NCBI RefSeq assembly: GCF_003386795.1
Contig: NZ_QTUC01000001.1
Span: 1,302,001 to 1,366,000 of the forward strand
Direction: 5' to 3'
Source: Thermasporomyces composti
Lineage (GTDB): Bacteria > Actinomycetota > Actinomycetes > Propionibacteriales > Actinopolymorphaceae
Length of the DNA: 64,000 bases
The notes beneath the pieces are model-generated. The model was not told where the DNA came from and did not search any database. It worked only from the letters and a program-made list of their open reading frames with translations. A program made the position numbers and the translations under genes. Positions 25,483 through 33,768 of the stretch are shown one piece after another. Within the stretch, counting starts at the first letter, position 1. The number at the start of each line of letters is the position of its first letter.

Positions 25483-26496
25483 CTACGTCCACGCCTTCGC
25501 CAGCAGTTCGTAGCTGTACAGGCGTTCCTCGATGCCGTGGACCTGGGTGGTGACCATGAGCTCGTCAGCACCCGTGGACTCGACCAGCTCGATCAGTTCG
25601 GCGCGGACCTTCTCCGGCGTCCCGATCGCCGGCCGGCTCGGCCAGCTGGCCACCAGCTCCCGTTCGGCGTCGGTCCACGGGTACCTCGCCGCCTCCTCGG
25701 GTGTGGGGAGAGCCCTCGGACGACCGGTCCGGAGCGAGAGCTGGACCAGGCGACCCGGCAGCGCCTGTCTCTCCGCCTCCTCCTGGGTGTCGGCGACGAT
25801 GACCGACTGCGCCACCATCGTGTACGGCCGGTCGAGCACCGCGGACGGCCGGAAGTGACTCCGGTACAGCTCGAGGGCGCCCACGGTGTTGTGCGCGCTG
25901 AAGTGGTGGGCGAACGAGAACGGCAGCCCCAGCATGCCGGCGAGCTGGGCACTGTAGCCGCTCGAGCCGAGCAGCCAGATCTGAGGCGTCGACGTCGCGG
26001 CGGGCGTGGCGCGCAGCTTGACCGGCCTCGGCTCGTGCCGCGTCGGATCACCGAGCATGGCGAGCACGGCGTCCAGGTCACGCGGGAAGTCCTCGGCGGC
26101 ATGGTTGTGTCCGCGACGGAGCGCGGCCGCCGTCACCGGATCCGTTCCAGGCGCACGGCCGATCCCGAGATCGACTCGACCTGGTGCGAGCGCCTCCAGC
26201 ATGGCGAACTGCTCGGCGACGACAAGGGGCGGGTGGTTGGGCAGCATGACGCCGCCGGAGCCGACCCGAATGGTGGAGGTCCGTGCGAGCAGGTGGGCGA
26301 TGAGGACCGGCGGACTCGTGGACGCCACCCCTGGCATGTTGTGGTGTTCGGCGACCCAGAACCGGTGGTACCCCCACTCCTCGGCACGGATCGCGAGCGT
26401 GATGGTCGCCTGGAGGGCTTGCGCACTGGTCTGACCCTCGCCGACCCAAGCCAGGTCGAGGATGGACAGCGGGACTCTCGTCGTTGCGTTGGGCAC
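25483..26496 (-). CDS. LLM-class (luciferase-like) flavin-dependent oxidoreductase
   Basis: 337 residues from GTG 26496, with AAGGA 4 bases upstream. A TIM-barrel of the bacterial luciferase family: VPLSILDLAWVGEGQTSAQALQ at the start, YHRFWVAEHHNMPGVASTSP (about residues 43-62), RVGSGGVMLPNHPPLVVAEQFAMLEALAPGRVDLGIGRAPGTDP (flavin phosphate region) and WLLGSSGYSAQLAG. The opening and the AEHHN motif put it in the MsnO8-like subgroup. It uses FMNH2 or F420. The substrate is unknown. It is monocistronic, divergent from the aldo/keto reductase with 181 bp between them. Confidence 0.9.
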   Translation of the reverse strand: MPNATTRVPLSILDLAWVGEGQTSAQALQATITLAIRAEEWGYHRFWVAEHHNMPGVASTSPPVLIAHLLARTSTIRVGSGGVMLPNHPPLVVAEQFAMLEALAPGRVDLGIGRAPGTDPVTAAALRRGHNHAAEDFPRDLDAVLAMLGDPTRHEPRPVKLRATPAATSTPQIWLLGSSGYSAQLAGMLGLPFSFAHHFSAHNTVGALELYRSHFRPSAVLDRPYTMVAQSVIVADTQEEAERQALPGRLVQLSLRTGRPRALPTPEEAARYPWTDAERELVASWPSRPAIGTPEKVRAELIELVESTGADELMVTTQVHGIEERLYSYELLAKAWT

Positions 26497-26677
26497 GCTT
26501 CCTTCAACCCCACGCGCATGGCTGGCCTTCCCGTCGGGCGATTTCCCGGTCGGCGGTCATGTCTCGCCCGGTCCGTTCGGCCCTCACGTGCCGCCGTAGC
26601 GCCGTTCGTCCTGCTGCGCATCCGGCGCAATCGCCTCACGGGCTGGCATCGCTCGTCGACCCGGGTAGGACGGTCCC

Positions 26678-27472
26678 ATGACGAGCATCGGCCTCCGCTC
26701 TGACCTCGTGGTACCGCTCGGTGACGGCGGACGCATTCCCCTGCTCGGCTTCGGGACCTGGCAGCTGCGCGGTCGCGAGGCGTACGAAGCCACGCGCTGG
26801 GCTCTCGAGGCCGGGTACCGACACATCGACACGGCGACCGGGTACGGCAACGAGGCCGAGGTCGGCGCGGCCCTCCGAGACAGCGGCGTCCCGCGCGAGG
26901 AGGTCTTCATCACCACGAAGATGCCGCCGGACCATGTCGGTCGGGAGCGGCGCACGCTGGAGGAGAGCCTCGCCAAGCTCGGAACTGACGACGTGGACTT
27001 GTGGCTCGTCCACTGGCCACCCGGCGGCACGGCCGGCGTGGACTCATGGCGGGCGTTCATCGAGATGCGGGAGCGAGGGCTGGCCCGCGCCATCGGGGTG
27101 AGCAACTACTCGCTGGCGCAGATCGACGAGCTCACCCAGGCCACAGGCGCCACACCCGCCGTCAACCAGATCAAGTGGAGTCCGTTCCAGTTCGACCGAG
27201 CCATGCTCGACGGCTGTCGGAGCCGCGGGGTCGTGGTCGAGGGCTACAGCCCGTTCCGCGCCGCCCGACTCGACCATCCCGTGCTCCGACGGATCGCTGA
27301 GGAGCACGGGAAGACGCCGGCGCAGATCATCGTGCGCTGGCACATCCAGCACCGCGTCGTGGTCATCCCCAAGTCGGCCCGCCGTGACCGCATCGTCGCC
27401 AACATCGACGTTCTCGACTTCGCGTTGGCACCCGACGAGATGGCCGCGCTCGACGACCTCGGCCACGGTTAG
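26678..27472 (+). CDS. Aldo/keto reductase
   Basis: 264 residues from ATG 26678. The family (beta/alpha)8 barrel reduces aldehydes or ketones with NADPH in the cytoplasm. The complete catalytic tetrad is visible: Asp and Tyr in HIDTATGYGNE (about residues 50 and 55), Lys in TTKMP (about 80) and His in WLVHWPP (about 113). NADPH-binding signatures IPKSARRDRIVANIDVLDFAL and GVSNYSLAQIDEL are present. It resembles 2,5-diketo-D-gluconate reductase-type AKR5 enzymes. The substrate cannot be read from sequence. Confidence 0.93.
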   Translation: MTSIGLRSDLVVPLGDGGRIPLLGFGTWQLRGREAYEATRWALEAGYRHIDTATGYGNEAEVGAALRDSGVPREEVFITTKMPPDHVGRERRTLEESLAKLGTDDVDLWLVHWPPGGTAGVDSWRAFIEMRERGLARAIGVSNYSLAQIDELTQATGATPAVNQIKWSPFQFDRAMLDGCRSRGVVVEGYSPFRAARLDHPVLRRIAEEHGKTPAQIIVRWHIQHRVVVIPKSARRDRIVANIDVLDFALAPDEMAALDDLGHG

Positions 27473-27613
27473 ATTTCTCCCATTTCGCACTCTTCGCCCT
27501 AAGGGCGTAACTCGTCCGTTCTCTGGTTCGTTCTGCCCGGCGACGCGGGTAACGCCGAGGCCACAGGAGCGCCTTTCGGGGGGCGACGCGTTTCCGCACG
27601 TCCAAGGAGGGAT
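27473..27613 (+). promoter_or_regulatory. Structured leader upstream of the choice-of-anchor P gene
   Basis: The 141-base gap holds three short potential stems in a row: GCCC-TAA-GGGC near 27498, CGGCG...CGCCG spanning about 27539-27558, and CGCC...GGCG near 27570-27585. Then come AAGGAGGG and the GTG start. The AAGGAGGG lies about 5 bases before the GTG. The layout suggests a transcribed, folded 5' leader. I could not match it to a known riboswitch class. Confidence 0.35.
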
Positions 27614-29071
27614 GTGACTGCGGCCATGGAGCTGGCGTCCATGGAGACCAGGGACCCCGCCCCGAGAGGTCGTCCAGAATCGTGGGTCCGACGCACGGCC
27701 GTCGCCGGGATCGGTGCCGTCGTCATCACGGCGCTCACCGCGTCGCCGGTCGCGGCGGACCCCAACGACGTGACCGACGAGACCTGGGCGAGCCGGGCGG
27801 CAGCCCACTCGCTGTACCTCACCGCAGGTGGAGAGATCGCTGGTGCCGAGGGGTACGTCGCGGTCCACGACGGCGCGACCGAGATCGTCCGTGGGGTGAC
27901 CACCCCCGAGCTCCCGTTGATCAGTCAGCAGCCGTTCGCGATGGTGGGTGTCCTCGGGCAACACGCCTTCGCGTCGGAGACCGGGATCGCCGCCGCCTGC
28001 GCAGGTGTCGTCAGCCGAGGCGGCACCGTCCGGGTCGGCGCCGACAGCGGCTGCCTGGCGTCCGGTGAGGGCACGATACGGATCTCGCTCGGCACGCTCG
28101 ATCACCTCGGTCTCGGGGCCCTCGTGGGTGGCGAGCGTCCTGAGCTTCCCGACCTTCCCGTTCCGGTGCCGGGCTCGCCGGAGGCTCCCGTCGCGGAGAT
28201 CCCCGACATCCCTGTGCCGCGATTCGCGACGTCCGAGGACTCCGATCTCCAGCGTCCACGTGACGACGGCACCCTGCCCGATCTCGAGCTTCCAGACCTC
28301 ACGGAGCTTGCCCTGCCGAAGCTCCCGAGCGTGGAGCTCGCCGTCGTCGGCAGCGCGATCACGGCACGCTGCCTGGCCACCCCGACCAAGGTCGACGGCG
28401 CGACCGACATCGCGCACGCTCGCGTCGTCGCGATCGTGGGCGACCACCAGATTCCACTCGCCGACCTGCCCCCGGAGGGCCTGACGCTGAGCCTGGACCA
28501 GCTCCTCGTCGCGCTGCAGAACCATCTGCCCGGCGAGGTGAGCGTCGTCCTCGACCAGATCCTGCTGGCTCTGCCCACCGAGAAGCTGGACGACGTTCGG
28601 CTGCTGACCATCCAGGTCGACGCCCGGGCCCAGGCCACCGGGCAGATCACGGTGACCGCTCTGGGCGTCGAGACGGCCTACCCCGGCCTGTTCGACCTCG
28701 CGCTCGGGACCGTGACCTGCGCCACCAACCGACTGGCACCGCCTCGAAAGTTCCCCGAGGCCGGGCCGCGGACGTTCGCCGGTGCGAACGGTTCGGACGA
28801 GGCCGCGGTGACGAGCGACGAGCGGGCCGAGCCCTCGGCGGCTCGCCACGAATCCGTGGCGAAGGGGGCGACCGGTGGGCACAGCACCGCCATGCGCCGG
28901 ACCGCGGAAGGTGACACCGCGGAACGTGACGCCATCGCGTCCGCCGAGCTGGCGCCCGCGGCGAGCGGCAGCCCGGTGGTCCCCGTGGGCGCTGGACTCG
29001 TCCTCGCGGTCGTCCTGGCCGGCGCGGGCGTGGCGTTCGCCAAGCTGCGGCCTCGCCGCGACCAGAGCTGA
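27614..29071 (+). CDS. Secreted choice-of-anchor P family surface protein
   Basis: 485 residues from GTG 27614, with a strong AAGGAGGG. A signal peptide (VAGIGAVVITALTASPVAA, cleavage near AADP) exports it. The mature protein is a beta-rich choice-of-anchor P domain (ASRAAAHSLYLTAGGEIAG...VVAIVGDHQIPLADLPPEG...VTALGVETAYPGLFDLALGTVTCA). Residues about 165-235 are a Pro/Glu/Leu-rich spacer with PDLPVPVPG-like phrases. The C-terminus has a low-complexity linker, one membrane helix (VVPVGAGLVLAVVLAGAGVAFA) and an Arg-rich tail without an LPxTG box. It is a membrane-attached surface protein of unknown function. I chose the GTG because of the Shine-Dalgarno sequence. Confidence 0.8.
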   Translation: MTAAMELASMETRDPAPRGRPESWVRRTAVAGIGAVVITALTASPVAADPNDVTDETWASRAAAHSLYLTAGGEIAGAEGYVAVHDGATEIVRGVTTPELPLISQQPFAMVGVLGQHAFASETGIAAACAGVVSRGGTVRVGADSGCLASGEGTIRISLGTLDHLGLGALVGGERPELPDLPVPVPGSPEAPVAEIPDIPVPRFATSEDSDLQRPRDDGTLPDLELPDLTELALPKLPSVELAVVGSAITARCLATPTKVDGATDIAHARVVAIVGDHQIPLADLPPEGLTLSLDQLLVALQNHLPGEVSVVLDQILLALPTEKLDDVRLLTIQVDARAQATGQITVTALGVETAYPGLFDLALGTVTCATNRLAPPRKFPEAGPRTFAGANGSDEAAVTSDERAEPSAARHESVAKGATGGHSTAMRRTAEGDTAERDAIASAELAPAASGSPVVPVGAGLVLAVVLAGAGVAFAKLRPRRDQS

Positions 29072-29116
29072 CGGGGCTGTTCGTCACACAGTCACGCGGC
29101 GCAGCGGCCGCGTCTC

Positions 29117-29179
29117 GGCCGGCCCGGGAGACCTTGCTCCTCCCGGGGCTCCTTCCCGGGGCTCCTTCCCGGGCCGGCC
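29117..29179 (+). terminator. Large GC-rich inverted repeat enclosing short direct repeats
   Basis: GGCCGGCCCGGG starting at 29117 is the exact complement of CCCGGGCCGGCC ending at 29179. The loop holds two to three copies of a GGGCTCCTTCCC-type repeat, each able to pair locally with the GGG runs. It lies 46 bp after the choice-of-anchor P gene and probably ends that transcript. There is no T-run. Confidence 0.55.
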
Positions 29180-29275
29180 GATCCACGTCTTTCACCCCAC
29201 CACCTGGGCGGTGTTGGCCACAGCGCCGGCGTACTCCGGCGCCGAGGCCTCGACGTCTCGGCCGATAATGTTGCG

Positions 29276-30196
29276 GTGAGTCGCGCACGCACGCTCAAGG
29301 TCTACGTCGGTCCGCAGCAGGCTCCCGAGCTGATCGACGCCGTCAAGGGCGCCGGTGGGCAGGTGTGCGAGACGAGCGAGGCCGCTGAGGCGATCGTGTG
29401 GTGGGGCGGCTCACCGCAGGAATACGACTCCCTCCACCACGACGGCATTCGCTGGGTTCAGCTGCCCTCGGCGGGTGTCGAGGGGTGGTTCGCCGCCGGG
29501 GTGCTGCGCCCCGGCACCACCTACACCTCGGCGGCCGGCAGCTACGCCGAGACAGTGGCCGAGCACGCTCTGGCGCTCATGCTGGCCGGCGTACGTCAGC
29601 TGCACACCGCGGCCCGGGAGCGGAGCTGGAGCCAGCCCACCGTCGGCGCGCTCTTCGACAGCACGGTCGGGATCGTCGGCTGCGGCGGGATCGGCCAGGC
29701 GCTCGTCCGGCTGCTCAAGCCCTTCCGCGCCCGGGTCCTCGCCGTCACCCGCTCCGGCTTTCCTGTGCCGGGCGCGAGTCGGACAGCCCGTCCGGACGAG
29801 CTGGACAGCGTCCTCATGGCGAGCGACATCGTGGTCCTTGGCGCGCCCGCCACACCACAGACTCATCACCTGATCGGCGCTCGCGAGCTCGCGCTGATGC
29901 GGCCGCACACCTGGCTGGTCAACATCGCGCGCGGATCGCTCGTGGACACCGACGCCTTGGTGGAGGCCCTGGAGAAGGGGACGATCGGCGGCGCGGCGTT
30001 GGACGTGACCGACCCTGAGCCGCTGCCCGACGATCACCCGCTGTGGACCCAACCCCGAGCCTTGATCACGCCCCACTCGGCGAATCCCCAACGGCTGATG
30101 ATGCGGCGTCTGGCGGAGCGAGTCGCCGAGAACGTCAACCGGTACCTGCATGGCGAGGAGCTGCTTGGCCTCATCGACCTGGAACGGGGCTACTGA
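29276..30196 (+). CDS. D-isomer-specific 2-hydroxyacid dehydrogenase family protein
   Basis: 306 residues from GTG 29276. An NAD(P)-dependent oxidoreductase that interconverts 2-oxo and D-2-hydroxy acids. The Rossmann motif is VGIVGCGGIGQALVRLLKPF (about residues 130-149). The catalytic Arg is in NIARGSLVDTDAL, Glu in DVTDPEPLPDDHPLW, and His in ALITPHSANP. The catalytic domain at the N-terminus is short (about 95 residues), as in the GhrA-like glyoxylate/hydroxypyruvate reductase group. It appears monocistronic, upstream of the MscS-type gene by about 195 bp. The exact substrate is unknown. Confidence 0.91.
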   Translation: MSRARTLKVYVGPQQAPELIDAVKGAGGQVCETSEAAEAIVWWGGSPQEYDSLHHDGIRWVQLPSAGVEGWFAAGVLRPGTTYTSAAGSYAETVAEHALALMLAGVRQLHTAARERSWSQPTVGALFDSTVGIVGCGGIGQALVRLLKPFRARVLAVTRSGFPVPGASRTARPDELDSVLMASDIVVLGAPATPQTHHLIGARELALMRPHTWLVNIARGSLVDTDALVEALEKGTIGGAALDVTDPEPLPDDHPLWTQPRALITPHSANPQRLMMRRLAERVAENVNRYLHGEELLGLIDLERGY

Positions 30197-30391
30197 ACCG
30201 GCTTATCCTCGTCGGCCAGTTTGACGCGCGACCTCTCCCTGGCGACAGTGACGTCCTTCCGCTGGTGACCTGGGCGGTCCCGCCCGGGCAGTCATATCGT
30301 CGAAGACGGCGCTGCGGCGTCTGGGACGCGGCGTCCGAACCGCCTCCCGACGGCACGCCGTGGGTTGTCGCCTGCGGAGGGGGGACGCGCC

Positions 30392-31507
30392 ATGCCCGAC
30401 AACCCCGTCATTCGCGGACTCCTCGGCGAGGTCATCGTCGTCGCCGCCGCGTTCGCGTTCGCCTGGTTTGTCCACGTCATCCTGCGGCGACTCGCGATTC
30501 GCCGGCAGTCCATCTTCCTCAGTCGGCTCACCCGGGTGTCCCACCGCGCCTGGATCGTCACGTTGGTGGTCGTCGCGATGTTCGTCTGGACCACGCGGTG
30601 GTTCGGTCTCCGGGGCGCCGCCGCGGAGGTCATTCCCCACATCCTGTTGATCGCGACGCTCATCTCGGTGGCCTGGCTCGTCCTGAAGGTGCTGTTCGTC
30701 GCCGAGGACGCGGCGTTCCAGTGGCTTCGCGTCGACGTCGCCAACAACCGCCGTGTTCGCCGCATCCGGACCCAAGTGGCGGTCTTGCGACGCTTCACCA
30801 CGGCTGTCGTCGTGCTGGTCGCCCTCGCCGCCATCCTCATGACGTTCGACCAGCTCCGGACCTTGGGCGCTTCGATCCTCGCCTCTGCAGGCGTGTTCGG
30901 CGCGGTCGCCGGCTTCGCCGCGCATGCCACCCTGGGCAACGTGTTCGCCGGTCTCCAGCTGGCGATCACCGACCAGCTCCGGTACGACGACGTGGTCGTC
31001 GTCCAGGACGAGTGGGGTCGCATCGAGGAGCTCACGCTCACCCACGTCGTCCTGCGGTTGTGGGACGAACGGCGCCTGGTGCTGCCGACGACGTACTTCA
31101 CCACGACCCCGTTCCAGAACTGGACCAGGAACGAGGCTCGGGTGCTGGGCTCGGTCATCCTGCACCTGGCCTACAACGCCCCCGTGGCGGAGCTCCGAGC
31201 TGAGGCGAGACGGATCATCGAGGCGTCACCGTTGTGGGATGGACGGGAGTGGGTCCTCCAGGTCGTCGACTCCACGCCGTTGACGATGGTGGTGCGGGTG
31301 CTCGCGTCCGCTCACGACGCGCCCAGTTCGTGGGACCTACGGTGCGAGATCCGGGAGAAGCTGCTCACCTTCCTGCAGACGCACTATCCCTGGGCACTTC
31401 CCCACCCGGTCCCGACAGTGGAGGAGGTTCTGGCGGGGTCAGACGGCAGGTCACCGCTCGCGACTCCGCCCGGCACGAGGTCGTCCCCGCTTCACCGGCG
31501 AGCGTGA
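30392..31507 (+). CDS. Mechanosensitive ion channel of the MscS family
   Basis: 371 residues from ATG 30392 with GGAGGGGGGA upstream. Four membrane segments are predicted. The last (TM3) carries the pore signature LGASILASAGVFGAVAGFAAHATLGNVFAGLQLAITD (about residues 165-202), rich in small residues and followed by the beta domain (IEELTLTHVVLRLWDERRLVLPTTYF). It opens under membrane tension during osmotic downshock. The cytoplasmic C-terminus is longer than in E. coli MscS and ends in a basic, Pro-rich tail. Confidence 0.93.
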   Translation: MPDNPVIRGLLGEVIVVAAAFAFAWFVHVILRRLAIRRQSIFLSRLTRVSHRAWIVTLVVVAMFVWTTRWFGLRGAAAEVIPHILLIATLISVAWLVLKVLFVAEDAAFQWLRVDVANNRRVRRIRTQVAVLRRFTTAVVVLVALAAILMTFDQLRTLGASILASAGVFGAVAGFAAHATLGNVFAGLQLAITDQLRYDDVVVVQDEWGRIEELTLTHVVLRLWDERRLVLPTTYFTTTPFQNWTRNEARVLGSVILHLAYNAPVAELRAEARRIIEASPLWDGREWVLQVVDSTPLTMVVRVLASAHDAPSSWDLRCEIREKLLTFLQTHYPWALPHPVPTVEEVLAGSDGRSPLATPPGTRSSPLHRRA

Positions 31508-31623
31508 CCTCGTCCGCACCATCCTCAGGACCGGGCTCGCGCGCCGCGCTACGGCGACGCGGCACGCTGCGACCGATCCCTGGCGCCGGGCGACCCGCGC
31601 GGCCCGGTACCCTCAGGACTCGC

Positions 31624-31699
31624 GCCCTCGTAGCTCAGGGGATAGAGCAGCGGTTTCCTAAACCGCGTGTCGCAGGTTCGAATCCTGCCGGGGGCACCA
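31624..31699 (+). tRNA. tRNA-Arg (anticodon CCT)
   Basis: A complete 76-nt cloverleaf. The acceptor stem GCCCTCG pairs with CGGGGGC (one T-G pair). The D-arm has GCTCAGGGGATAGAGC. The anticodon stem is GCGGT/ACCGC with loop TTCCTAA, so the anticodon is CCT (decodes AGG). The T-arm GCAGGTTCGAATCCTGC follows, then discriminator A and an encoded CCA. There is no intron. Confidence 0.97.
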
Positions 31700-31809
31700 G
31701 GTCACAGTCGGTGGCCAACGATCCGGGTCTGGTTCAACGCTTCGGACCTGTTTCCGGGGCGTTCGTGCTCACGTGCCCCTCCCCGGCCGTCCGACCGCCG
31801 CCTTCGCCC

Positions 31810-32415
31810 TCACGCCGCATCGACGGACGTACGGGTGTAGGTGAGGATCGCCGAGCCACTGTCGAAGACGGTGTGGTCGGTGAGCTCCCACGTGCGGGGG
31901 TCGAACACGGCGCTCCGGCCGAACAGCGGGACGCCGGCGCCGATGGTCAGCGGTGCGAGCTTGAGGATGAGCTGATCGATCTCCGGATAGAGGGTGCCCG
32001 CCAGCTCACCGCCGCCGATGAGCCAGAGATCCTTGCCCTCCTGCCGCTTGAGCTCGCGCACCGTGGCGACGGGGTCACCGGACACGATCTCCACGGCCGG
32101 GTCCGGGCTGTCGGCCAAGGTACGAGAGAACACCAGGTGACGCAGGTGGGGGAAGGCGTCCGTGACACCGACCTTCAGGCCGACCTCGTAGGAGCGCCGT
32201 CCCTCGAGGACCGTGTCGAAGTGCCGTCCCGTGGCGGTGATGCCGAGAGCGTGTCGGGCCGCTCCCGGCAGGGTTTCCGGATACTCCGCGACCAGGTAGC
32301 GCGAGTAGTCCTCGGGGATGGGCCAGAAGCCTCCCGGGCCGGTGGGGTCGGCGCCGTCGGGTCCGGCGATGTAGCCGTCCAACGTCGAGGCGATGAAGTA
32401 CACAAGCTTGCGCAT
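31810..32415 (-). CDS. Dihydrofolate-reductase-like (RibD C-terminal domain) protein
   Basis: 201 residues from ATG 32415 (MRKLVYFIASTLDGYIAGPDG, the standard start of this family). A GTG 17 codons upstream is less likely. The RibD_C fold binds NADPH (motif DLWLIGGGELAGTLYPEIDQLIL, about residues 130-152). The protein is of the YyaP/YwjB type, small stand-alone reductases whose substrates are mostly unknown. It should be cytoplasmic. It lies just after the tRNA-Arg on the opposite strand with no operon partner. Confidence 0.88.
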   Translation of the reverse strand: MRKLVYFIASTLDGYIAGPDGADPTGPGGFWPIPEDYSRYLVAEYPETLPGAARHALGITATGRHFDTVLEGRRSYEVGLKVGVTDAFPHLRHLVFSRTLADSPDPAVEIVSGDPVATVRELKRQEGKDLWLIGGGELAGTLYPEIDQLILKLAPLTIGAGVPLFGRSAVFDPRTWELTDHTVFDSGSAILTYTRTSVDAA

Positions 32416-32550
32416 CGAGCGGTTCCTCACGTGTCGGGTCGGGGAGGGACGGCTCAGGTGTCTCACCGGCCGGTGGCGACGCTCCTGGCCGGGAGCACCC
32501 TACGGGATCGCCGACAGCTGCCCGCCATCCGCCGGCGCGGACGCCCGTTC

Positions 32551-32589
32551 GGTTCTCGTCGAAGGTCTCGTCGAAGGTTCTCGTCGGAA
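32551..32589 (+). repeat. Three short direct repeats, GGTTCTCGTCGAA type
   Basis: Copies at 32551, 32564 (one base shorter) and 32576 lie in the 210-bp gap upstream of the small membrane-protein frame. They may be direct-repeat operator sites or simple slippage. Confidence 0.6.
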
Positions 32590-32626
32590 AGCTGTCAGCC
32601 AGCGACGGTGCCCCGACACGTCCTCC

Positions 32627-32893
32627 ATGGAATGGATCTTGATCGCGCTCGTCGTCGCGCTGGTTCTCCTCGGCGTGACCCACTGGTTCCGCGGCAGGGA
32701 GGCGCTGGAGCGGGCCCGGCGCGACCGAGTGACAGGGCGTGCGAAGGGAACCGAGGACACGCGGACTTCACCGACCTGTCCGGGTAGGCACCGGGCCCCC
32801 GGGGCACCGGCAGGGCGCCGCGCCAGCGCCGTCACCCCTCGTCGGCCGGCTCACCCAGCTCGTCGGTGGGCTCACCCAGCGCGTGGCGGGTGA
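32627..32893 (+). CDS. Possible small single-span membrane protein
   Basis: 88 codons from ATG 32627 (MEWILIALVVALVLLGVTHWF). The first 20 residues form a clear membrane helix, then a basic segment (RGREALERARRDRVTGRAK). The rest is Pro/Arg/Thr-rich, looks noncoding, and overlaps the convergent EI24 gene by 62 bp. A real protein might be shorter, or the frame might shift near 32745, because the next frame stops at 32787 after an acidic end. There is no strong ribosome binding site. I regard it as plausible only because of the N-terminal helix. Confidence 0.35.
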   Translation: MEWILIALVVALVLLGVTHWFRGREALERARRDRVTGRAKGTEDTRTSPTCPGRHRAPGAPAGRRASAVTPRRPAHPARRWAHPARGG

Positions 32894-33656
32894 GCAGGGT
32901 GGCACCAGCGACCGCCGCCGGGGTGAAGAGGATCGCACCGAGCGGCACCAGGAACGCCAGGAAGGCGGTCACCCCGAAGCCGAGCGTGGCCATCCGCACC
33001 CCGCGAAGCGCCTGACGCCGGTCAGCCAGCCGGCGCCCCCGGCGCCCGAACGGTCCAGCAGTCAGCTTCAGCGCCAGCAGCCAACCCCCCAGCGCCGCGC
33101 CCAGAGCCGGCACCACGGTCTGTCCCACCACCGGCAGGAACCCGGCGATGAAGAGCGGGACTCCCACAGCCGCTGAGAGGACGTCCGTCCGGATCGAGTC
33201 GCTGATGCTCCACCGCAGCGATCGGAGCCACGAGACCTCGGCGGGGTTCACGACACCGCCGCACCGGTCCTCGACCCACTCCGAGATCCGCTCGTAGAAG
33301 GGCTCGCCGATCGCCAGTGTGACGCCGGTGAACACCAGCACTCCCACGAGTGCGGTGATTCCCAGGAGCGCCAGGATCACCGACGCCCGAACCAGGGTCT
33401 GGAGCCAGCCCGTCCACTCATCGGCGAACGGGGTGAGCGCGTCCGCCAGCTGAGGGCTCGCGACTGCCAAGGCCACCAGAGCGGCGAGGAACAGCGCCCC
33501 GGTCACGGCCGCAGGTAGCAGACCGAGCAACATGAGCCGCGGGTTCCTCACGTAGATCACGAAGCCGCGCAGCCACAGGCCGACGCCGAAGACGAACTGT
33601 CCGACACTGTTCGCGACACCGGAGACGGGTGACGGGGTGATCGTGCGCGTACTCAC
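32832..33656 (-). CDS. EI24 domain-containing membrane protein (CysZ-like)
   Basis: 274 residues from GTG 33656. Four to six membrane segments: GLLPAAVTGALFLAALVALAVA (about 45-67), VRASVILALLGITALVGVLVFTGVTLAIG (about 88-116), VGVPLFIAGFLPVVGQTVVPALGAALGGWLLAL (about 162-195) and VTAFLAFLVPLGAILFTPAAVAGATLL near the end. EPFYERISEWVEDRCGG after the second pair is typical of the EI24/CysZ family. CysZ of proteobacteria conducts sulfate. The role of actinobacterial members is not established. The C-terminus ends with DELGEPADEG. Confidence 0.88.
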   Translation of the reverse strand: MSTRTITPSPVSGVANSVGQFVFGVGLWLRGFVIYVRNPRLMLLGLLPAAVTGALFLAALVALAVASPQLADALTPFADEWTGWLQTLVRASVILALLGITALVGVLVFTGVTLAIGEPFYERISEWVEDRCGGVVNPAEVSWLRSLRWSISDSIRTDVLSAAVGVPLFIAGFLPVVGQTVVPALGAALGGWLLALKLTAGPFGRRGRRLADRRQALRGVRMATLGFGVTAFLAFLVPLGAILFTPAAVAGATLLTRHALGEPTDELGEPADEG

Positions 33657-33768
33657 GAAGCGGTGATCCTAGCGATCCGCCACGATCCGCCACGAGAACG
33701 ATGATCGGCGACGGGCCCGGGAAGCGAACGACGGGAGGCAGGCCGAAGCGGCTGGGAAGAACCCGGTC

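Noticed and set aside
27473-27613. c-di-AMP (ydaO) or cobalamin riboswitch
   Set aside because: The conserved core bases of either class could not be matched by eye. Only generic stems are visible.
31624-31699. tRNA-Arg as an integration site of a mobile element
   Set aside because: No integrase, no direct repeat of the tRNA 3' end and no phage-like genes are seen on either side.
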